This document shows, piece after piece, positions 58,489 through 64,000 of a stretch of DNA of 64,000 nt. This DNA comes from UMGS1668 sp035447605. Its GTDB lineage: Bacteria > Bacillota > Clostridia > Oscillospirales > Ruminococcaceae. The position numbers were made by a program, and so were the translations under genes. The notes beneath the pieces were generated by a model. That model was not told the origin of the DNA. It saw only the letters and a program-made list of their open reading frames with translations, and ran no database searches. How positions within the stretch are numbered: position 1 is the stretch's first letter; each line of letters begins with the position of its first letter. Location of the stretch: assembly GCA_035447605.1 (NCBI GenBank), contig DAOTHJ010000001.1, positions 1 through 64,000 on the forward strand, given 5' to 3'.

Positions 58489-59256
58489 TCAGAGGCTGGC
58501 GATCTCGACCGGGCCGAGCGGACGGAGGCGGGCACTCATGCCCTGCATCATGCCGAGCATACAGTCGTACCAGACCGCCGAACCGTTGTAGCAGGCGTTG
58601 ATGCCGCCGAGCCCCAGCCCATTGTAGTATTTTCCTCCCTCGGCCAGATACCACTCCGAGATGCGGCGGGCGACGAAATCGATACATTCTTCCTTGGAAT
58701 AAAATTCTTTCCTTCCCCAGCCGAACAGGTTGTTTTCGCGAAAACAGTGGCTGCCCCAGCCGGATTCAAACGCGGCGAGGGAAGCCAGAAATACCGCATT
58801 GACGCCGTATTTTTCCTCGGCGGCGAGAAATTCCTCCGCATATTCCGAAAGGCCCTTCAGCACCGGGGCCAGCTCCTCCGCGGAAAGATTGCAGGGAGCG
58901 GTCAGATCGTCAAAATTGACCGGCCCCTGTACAGAAAGCGTACAAGGCTCGTCCGAATCTTCGGATTCGGTCTCTCCTTCGGAGGACGGAACACGGATGA
59001 TCACGGATTCCTCCGCAGAAGAAATATCGGAATCGTCTGAATCTTCGTTTTCGGTCTCTTCCTCCCCGGAGGAAGGAATATGGATGGTTACGGATTCCTC
59101 TTCTAAAGAAATATCGGGCTCGTCAGAATCTTCGGATTCGGTCTCTTCCTCATCAGAAGATGGTATGCGGATAATAATGGATTCCTGCGCGTATGCCGGA
59201 ACCTGAATGGCAAAAAGAAAGAAGAAAGCCATAAAAAGCATGATGCATGTTTTCAA
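58489..59256 (-). CDS. Secreted glucosaminidase-like cell wall hydrolase with acidic repeats
   Basis: 255 residues. Signal peptide (about 1-23), then three consecutive acidic repeats of 28-29 residues (59184-58927; each begins ES.x.IP/VPSS followed by Glu/Asp/Ser). The C-terminal domain (from about 135) resembles endo-beta-N-acetylglucosaminidases: catalytic-type Glu in FLASLAAFESGWGSHCF, then NNLFGWG. Likely cuts peptidoglycan outside the cell. TTG 59256 is the probable start, with AGGATGGG 9 nt upstream; ATG 59241 is an alternative. Its ribosome site lies inside the dpaB terminator stem. Confidence 0.82.
   Translation of the reverse strand: MKTCIMLFMAFFFLFAIQVPAYAQESIIIRIPSSDEEETESEDSDEPDISLEEESVTIHIPSSGEEETENEDSDDSDISSAEESVIIRVPSSEGETESEDSDEPCTLSVQGPVNFDDLTAPCNLSAEELAPVLKGLSEYAEEFLAAEEKYGVNAVFLASLAAFESGWGSHCFRENNLFGWGRKEFYSKEECIDFVARRISEWYLAEGGKYYNGLGLGGINACYNGSAVWYDCMLGMMQGMSARLRPLGPVEIASL
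58927..59184 (-). repeat. Three tandem 87-bp coding repeats
   Basis: Units 59184-59098, 59097-59011 and 59010-58927 encode acidic 29-, 29- and 28-residue repeats in the hydrolase. The third unit is one codon shorter. Such units can expand or contract by slippage. Confidence 0.8.
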
Positions 59257-59259
59257 AAT

Positions 59260-59315
59260 AAAGATCCCATCCTTTCATGAAGCATACCTGCTTTTGCCAA
59301 AAGGATGGGATCTTT
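59260..59315 (-). terminator. Long-stem terminator of dpaAB overlapping the next ribosome site
   Basis: A perfect 16-bp stem (59260-59275 with 59300-59315) around a 24-nt loop, with UAUUUU after it on the minus strand. The distal arm contains the AGGATGGG used by the hydrolase gene at 59256, so in read-through transcripts that site would be paired. Confidence 0.75.
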
Positions 59316-59328
59316 TTTCCTGTTTTAT

Positions 59329-59910
59329 TCAGCCGAAGAGAATGGGCTGCATCTGCTCGCCGGAGAGAGCCTTTTCAAGCGCCGGCCCGCTCCTCGTGAA
59401 ATCCGCCATCAGGGAACGCGGCTTCTTCTCCGGATTATCCTGCCTCATCGGAACGAAATAGATGTTTTTCGTATTCAGCAGGCGGCCGATATTGACGGCG
59501 GAGGCGCTCAGGGCATCGTTGGTGGAGACCGCGAGCACCACCGGACGGCTGTTGCGCAGATGCGCCTTGACCACCATCGTTACCGGGGTGTCGGTAATGG
59601 CGTTTGCGAGCTTCGCCAGCGTGTTGCCGGTGCAAGGCTCCACCAAAACAATATCGAACAGCTTCTGCGGGCCGGCCGGCTCCGCATCCTGAATCGTTAA
59701 AATCGCCTTCCTGCCGCAGAGCTCCTCCGCCCGGCGGACAAACCCCTCCGCCGGACCGAAACGGGTATCCATCGAAGCGGCATTGAAGGAAAAAATCGGC
59801 GTGATCTCATAATCCGCCGTCAGCGCCTCCATCTCGGCCAGCGCCTTATCAAACGTACAAAAAGAACCGCAGAGGGCAAAGCCCAGTCTCACTTTATCCT
59901 TCAAGCGCAT
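59329..59910 (-). CDS. dpaB: Dipicolinate synthase subunit B
   Basis: 193 residues, flavoprotein fold: VRLGFALCGSFCTFDKALAE, ILTIQDAEPAGPQKLFDIVL, VEPCTGNTLAKLANAITDTP, HLRNSRPVVLAVSTNDALS. Makes dipicolinic acid for the spore core together with DpaA, expressed in the mother cell during sporulation. Overlaps dpaA by 17 nt. Confidence 0.95.
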   Translation of the reverse strand: MRLKDKVRLGFALCGSFCTFDKALAEMEALTADYEITPIFSFNAASMDTRFGPAEGFVRRAEELCGRKAILTIQDAEPAGPQKLFDIVLVEPCTGNTLAKLANAITDTPVTMVVKAHLRNSRPVVLAVSTNDALSASAVNIGRLLNTKNIYFVPMRQDNPEKKPRSLMADFTRSGPALEKALSGEQMQPILFG

Positions 59911-60775
59911 CCTCCCTCTCTTTCAAAATGTTCTGCACCGTGTCGGCCAGAATCTCTCCGGCGGTCTTCGGCGCAAATTTTCCCGGCAGGCCGAGCGCCT
60001 TTTCCGCGTGGATGTGAAGCTCTGCCGCCGCCGCAAAATCCGTGCCTCCCGGTTCGGAGGCGAGATCGATAATCGCGGCGTCTTTTCTCATGAGCATCAG
60101 TTTTTCTCTTTCGAGAATCAGGGCAGGCACCGTGTTGAACACCAGCCGGAAGGTGCCCAGTTCCTGATCGATCCGGGAAAATTCGAGCGGCTTCATGCCC
60201 TCGGAGCGAATCCACGCGAGGTCGGAAAACCTGCGTGCGGCGACGGTCACCTCCGCATCCAGCGCCTTGAGCATCGAGGCGAGCAGCCGGCCGATCCTGC
60301 CGTGGCCAAGCACCAATATCTTCATACCGCCGAGACTTTCGTCTGCGATCTCCATGGCAAGCGCGACCGCCGCTTCCGCGGTCAGGGCGGCATTGCGCAC
60401 GGCAAAATCCTCCCGTTCCGCATAGTCGCAGACCGAGACGGCCCGCAGCCTTGCGGCATCAATCGCATCCTCCGGGATTTTTCCACCGATCAGCAGTGTC
60501 CCCTCCCGCATGGCGTCGACGACCTCCGTCAGTATGTAGCTCCGAGCGGAAAAGGGCGCTTTCAACTTTCCGTCTTTGGTGCAGCACGGCACCGGCAGAA
60601 TCACCACATCGGCGCGGGAAAGTTCCTCCATGGTGCAGGGCTGCGCCGTTTCAGGAAGCTCCGGGCAAGTTTCAAGCCCCAGAGCCAGAATTTCATATCC
60701 CTGCGCGGACAGGTACGACGCCAGATAGCCAAAGCGCAGATCCCCGCCCGCCATGCAGAAAATCGGTTTTTTCAT
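59894..60775 (-). CDS. dpaA: Dipicolinate synthase subunit A
   Basis: 293 residues. N-terminal region KPIFCMAGGDLRFGYLASYL, a Rossmann NAD(P) motif MKILVLGHGRIGRLLASML near residue 150, and C-terminal DLASEPGGTDF. Dehydrogenase subunit converting a lysine-pathway intermediate to dipicolinate. ATG 60775. No sigma-K promoter could be defined with confidence. Confidence 0.95.
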   Translation of the reverse strand: MKKPIFCMAGGDLRFGYLASYLSAQGYEILALGLETCPELPETAQPCTMEELSRADVVILPVPCCTKDGKLKAPFSARSYILTEVVDAMREGTLLIGGKIPEDAIDAARLRAVSVCDYAEREDFAVRNAALTAEAAVALAMEIADESLGGMKILVLGHGRIGRLLASMLKALDAEVTVAARRFSDLAWIRSEGMKPLEFSRIDQELGTFRLVFNTVPALILEREKLMLMRKDAAIIDLASEPGGTDFAAAAELHIHAEKALGLPGKFAPKTAGEILADTVQNILKEREDALEG

Positions 60776-60902
60776 GCTTCCTTACCTCCATAAGTCCGGT
60801 ACGTCATCCTATGAAAATCCCGCCGGAAATGACAGTCCTTTCACCGGGGAGCGGGCTTTTTCATAGTATGACCTGCAACGATATTCCCGGAGGTGGATTA
60901 CC

Positions 60903-61259
60903 TTGTTTGATGTGATCGCTGCGCTGGTGCTGACTTTTTTTGCCGCGCTGGGCATGGTGAAAACCGCCGCCTGGCTGATGAGGCTTGCCTGCGAGCGAAG
61001 GCTGCCCTGCACCGCGCTTTATGTGATGGATCTTATACCGGGCTCGGCTTCCTGTCTGGAGGACGAGGTCCGCTCTATTCTGGCCGATGATGAAAAATAC
61101 CCGAGAACCGTGCTGTTATGCGACTGCGGCGCCGATCTGGAGAGCCGCGCCATCGCCGAAATGCTGATGCGGCGCTTCTCCTCAGTTCTGCTCTGCGACA
61201 AAAAAGACCTGCCGGACGTGCTGACCACCTGTTTACAGCATGCAGGAAAAGAATTATAA
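60903..61259 (+). CDS. Small membrane-anchored protein of unknown function
   Basis: 118 residues, not recognised. One N-terminal hydrophobic helix (DVIAALVLTFFAALGMV), then a soluble part with LYVMDLIPGSASCLEDEVRS, TVLLCDCGADLESRAIAEML and SVLLCDKKDLPDVL, suggesting alternating strands and helices. TTG 60903 has GGAGG 9 nt upstream. Followed after 34 nt by recD2, so co-transcription is likely. Confidence 0.75.
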   Translation: MFDVIAALVLTFFAALGMVKTAAWLMRLACERRLPCTALYVMDLIPGSASCLEDEVRSILADDEKYPRTVLLCDCGADLESRAIAEMLMRRFSSVLLCDKKDLPDVLTTCLQHAGKEL

Positions 61260-61293
61260 TAAGTGTGTATATCATTTTTAAGGATGGCGGAAT

Positions 61294-63522
61294 ATGGCAC
61301 AACCAGTCGGAATCCCGGAGCCGGAAACCCTCAGCGGAACCGTTGAGGACATCATCTGTTATAAATCCGATTCCGGCTTCACGGTGTTTGACCTGAACGC
61401 GGGCGGCGAGTTGGTGACCGTCGTCGGCGAGCTGGGCGCAGTGGAGACGGGCGAGGAGGTCGCCCTGACCGGCAACTTTGTCAGCCACCCCTCCTACGGC
61501 AACCAGTTCAAGGCCACCCTTTGCGAACGGAAACTGCCCGCGACCGCCGGGGCCATCCGCAAATACCTCGGCGGCGGCTCTTTTAAAGGCGTCGGCCCCG
61601 CGCTGGCCTCCCGCATCGTCTCCCGCTTCGGCGACGAGACGCTCGCGGTCCTCGAAAAAGAACCGATGCGTCTCGCGGAGGTCAAAGGCATCACGACCAA
61701 AAAGGCCGCCGAGATGGCAGCCGAATTCGAGCGGGCCTTTGGCATCCGGAAAGTGATGCTGGAGCTTCAGAAATACGGTTTGCCCGCCTCGATCGCCGTC
61801 CGCGTCTGGAAAAGATGGGGCATGGCCTCCATGGAGGTCATCGAGGCGGACCCGTTCTCTCTCTGCCATCCGGAGATCGGCCTCGAATTCCCCGACGCGG
61901 ACCGCATTTTTTCCGAAAAGGCCGAGCCGGACGACAGCCGCCGTCTCAAGGCCGGCATCACGTTTGTTCTGGCGCATAATCTGGAAAACGGCCACTCCTG
62001 CCTGCCGGAGGAGAAGCTCCTCGGCGCGGCGGCCTCCCTTCTGGGGACGGACTCCGGCCTCGCCGCGGCGCTGGAAGCTTTATTGGACGAGCACCGTTTG
62101 GAGATCTACGATAATGAGGGCCGGCGGTTTTTTTACCTGCCGGAGCTGTATGGCGCGGAGACTTCCGCCGCCGGAAGAATCAAACTGATGCTCGCCGGCG
62201 GAGAGGAGCCCGCCCCTTCGGTCGAGGAAGCCATCTCCCTCATGGAAAAGGAGCTCGGCATCGAATACGATTCCTTACAGCGCAAGGCCCTCAAATGCGC
62301 GCTCCGCAGCCATATCTTCGTGCTGACCGGCGGGCCCGGCACCGGCAAGACCACCACCCTCAACGCCCTGATCCGCCTGCTGGAGGAGATGGGCGAGAGC
62401 GTGCTCCTCGCCGCGCCGACCGGGAGGGCCGCAAAACGCCTCTCCGAGCTGACCGGCCGAGAGGCAAAGACCATCCACCGGATGCTGGAGGTGGATTTTC
62501 GCTCCGACGAACTGCACCCCACCTTCCGCAAAAACGAAAAGAATCCGCTTAAATGCGATACGCTAATCGTTGACGAGATGTCGATGGTGGACACGCTCCT
62601 GTTTGACGCGCTGCTCCGGGCGCTGCCGTTCTCCTGCCGGCTGATTCTTGTCGGCGACGCGGACCAGCTGCCCTCCGTCGGCGCGGGAAACGTGCTGCGG
62701 GATATTGTATCGTCGGATATCGTGCCTTCCGTCTGCCTTGACCGCATCTTCCGTCAGGCGGCGGAGAGCCGGATCGTCACGAACGCCCACGGGATCATCC
62801 GCGGGGAACTGCCGGAGCTCGGCGCGAAGGAGGGAGATTTCTTCTTCCTCCCGCGGGCGACGGAAGCGGACGCCGCCGACGCGGTCTGCTCGCTCGTCTG
62901 TAAGCGCCTGCCCGAGGCCTACGGCTTCTCGCCGGTCACGGATATCCAGGTGCTCTGCCCGGGACACCGGGGCAAGCTCGGCACATGGAACCTCAATCTC
63001 CGGCTTGAAAAGCTGCTGAACCCGGCGGATAAAAAGAAAGTTGAGTTCACCTACAACGGCGCCACGTTCCGGGAGGGCGACAAGGTCATGCAGATCCGCA
63101 ACAACTATGATACCGTCTGGCAGCGCGACGACGGCGAAATGGGTTCCGGCGTCTTTAACGGCGACATCGGCGTGATCGAGCGAATCGACCGCTCGATGCG
63201 GATGCTGACCGTCCGCTTCGACGACCGGAAGGCGGACTACCCGTTTGAAAATTCCGGCGAGCTTGAGCACGCCTATGCCGTCACGGTGCATAAAAGTCAA
63301 GGCTCCGAATTTGAGGCGGTGATTTTGCCGCTCTTCGATAAAAGCCCCCGCCTCAACTACCGCAACCTGCTCTATACCGCCGTCACCCGCGCAAGGAAAT
63401 TCCTTGTGATCGTCGGCACCGAGGAAGCGGTCGCCTATACCGTCCGGAACAACCGCCGGACCGGAAGATACACAAACCTCCGGCCGATGCTCGAGGAGAT
63501 ACTCCCCGGCGGAGGCCTTTAA
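61294..63522 (+). CDS. recD2: RecD2-type ATP-dependent DNA helicase
   Basis: 742 residues, SF1B helicase with the RecD2 layout: an N-terminal OB-like region (GTVEDIICYKSDSGFTVFDL), helix-hairpin-helix segments (FKGVGPALASRIVSRFGDE), Walker A LTGGPGTGKTTT near residue 347, Walker B LIVDEMSMVD, GDADQLPSVGAGNVLRD, and C-terminal motifs VTVHKSQGSEF and LLYTAVTRARK. Acts in DNA repair without RecBC. ATG 61294. Confidence 0.95.
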   Translation: MAQPVGIPEPETLSGTVEDIICYKSDSGFTVFDLNAGGELVTVVGELGAVETGEEVALTGNFVSHPSYGNQFKATLCERKLPATAGAIRKYLGGGSFKGVGPALASRIVSRFGDETLAVLEKEPMRLAEVKGITTKKAAEMAAEFERAFGIRKVMLELQKYGLPASIAVRVWKRWGMASMEVIEADPFSLCHPEIGLEFPDADRIFSEKAEPDDSRRLKAGITFVLAHNLENGHSCLPEEKLLGAAASLLGTDSGLAAALEALLDEHRLEIYDNEGRRFFYLPELYGAETSAAGRIKLMLAGGEEPAPSVEEAISLMEKELGIEYDSLQRKALKCALRSHIFVLTGGPGTGKTTTLNALIRLLEEMGESVLLAAPTGRAAKRLSELTGREAKTIHRMLEVDFRSDELHPTFRKNEKNPLKCDTLIVDEMSMVDTLLFDALLRALPFSCRLILVGDADQLPSVGAGNVLRDIVSSDIVPSVCLDRIFRQAAESRIVTNAHGIIRGELPELGAKEGDFFFLPRATEADAADAVCSLVCKRLPEAYGFSPVTDIQVLCPGHRGKLGTWNLNLRLEKLLNPADKKKVEFTYNGATFREGDKVMQIRNNYDTVWQRDDGEMGSGVFNGDIGVIERIDRSMRMLTVRFDDRKADYPFENSGELEHAYAVTVHKSQGSEFEAVILPLFDKSPRLNYRNLLYTAVTRARKFLVIVGTEEAVAYTVRNNRRTGRYTNLRPMLEEILPGGGL

Positions 63523-63701
63523 GGAGAGAAGCCCCGCTTTTTTCGGACCTTCGGGAGCCGATTCCCGGAATTCGGGCGGAAGCACCGGCTTCATAAAAGA
63601 AAGCAGACCGCGGAGACTGGCGGATTTTTTCCGCTTTTCTTCCGCTGCCGTCAGTCAGTTTCACGACATCACGCCTGCCAAGGATAAAGGAGAGAGGATA
63701 T

Positions 63702-64000
63702 GCCTGCTGATATCGGAATCGACCTCGGCACCACAAAAATCATCATCTACGACACTTCCCGCGGAGTGGTTCTCTGCGAGCCCACGATCGTCGCCGTCGA
63801 TACGGACACCGGCGAGATTCTGAGCATCGGGGCGGAGGCCTACAAAATGATCGGAAGGACGCCTTCCCATATCGCCGCCATCCGCCCGCTTGAAAAGGGC
63901 GTCATCTCGGATTACCGCCTGACCAACGCGATCATCCGCTACTCGCTGCAGAAGATCTGCGGAGAGAGCTATTTTCGGCCGCGCGTCACGGTCTGCGTGC
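63702..64000 (+). CDS. mreB: MreB/Mbl-like rod-shape protein (3' end cut by window)
   Basis: The first 99 residues are visible. Actin-like phosphate 1 motif DIGIDLGTTKIIIYD, then EPTIVAVDTDTGEILSIGAE, AYKMIGRTPSHIAAIRPLEK and GVISDYRLTNAIIRY, typical of MreB/Mbl N-termini. Forms membrane-associated filaments guiding cell wall synthesis. ATG 63702 has AAAGGAGAGAGG upstream. Whether it is MreB or Mbl cannot be decided from this part. Confidence 0.9.

Overview
The window looks like a chromosomal segment of an endospore-forming, moderately GC-rich member of the Clostridia, probably Oscillospirales-like. Evidence: the S10-spc-alpha ribosomal block has the clostridial order (a KOW-domain gene between map and infA), rpsZ and rpmJ are the zinc forms, starts are preceded by strong GGAGG sites, and sporulation genes are present (spoIIAA-spoIIAB-sigF, dpaA-dpaB, a SipL-like DUF3794/LysM gene). 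The genus is inference.

Layout. 1-10512: six tandem minus-strand paralogues (the first cut by the window edge) for acidic secreted proteins with a signal peptide and a C-terminal NPNTG-type sorting signal. Each has its own promoter, a short leader hairpin and its own intrinsic terminator. 10654-16889: an oppBCDF transporter operon plus separately transcribed oppA. 16921-21503: sipL-like gene, metallophosphoesterase, a three-gene operon of unknown small proteins, a ribbon-helix-helix gene beside a 70-bp inverted repeat, and tRNA-Lys. 21580-27240: copper P-type ATPase with a fused C-terminal chaperone domain, then feoAB. 27252-31598: threonine aldolase family enzyme, spoIIA operon, flavoprotein. 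31555-47380: complete S10-spc-alpha operon on the minus strand, driven by a consensus promoter through a leader of about 370 nt. 47643-58417: proS, acpP, FabD-like protein, Na+/alanine symporter, then DUF951-prfA-tsaC-coaE-slt-apeB, and an S1-domain protein. 58489-64000: repeat-bearing glucosaminidase-like protein, dpaBA, unknown membrane protein, recD2 and the start of an mreB-like gene.

The most interesting signal is in the surface-protein array. Every transcript begins with a small hairpin whose loop reads GUGGAGAG or a close variant. All five terminators in view expose a CUCUCC loop complementary to it. Intergenic DNA between these elements has diverged, and one gene has matching base swaps in leader and terminator. 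This suggests an RNA-RNA contact between transcript ends, or between neighbouring transcripts. The same promoters carry, in five of six cases, a perfect TGTAAY-N5-TGTAAY direct repeat between -35 and -10, resembling a WalR/OmpR-family operator. A second candidate novelty is an internal Shine-Dalgarno and ATG inside copA that would release a free 67-residue CopZ-like chaperone.

All assignments come from reading the sequence and from family knowledge. No database search or folding program was run.
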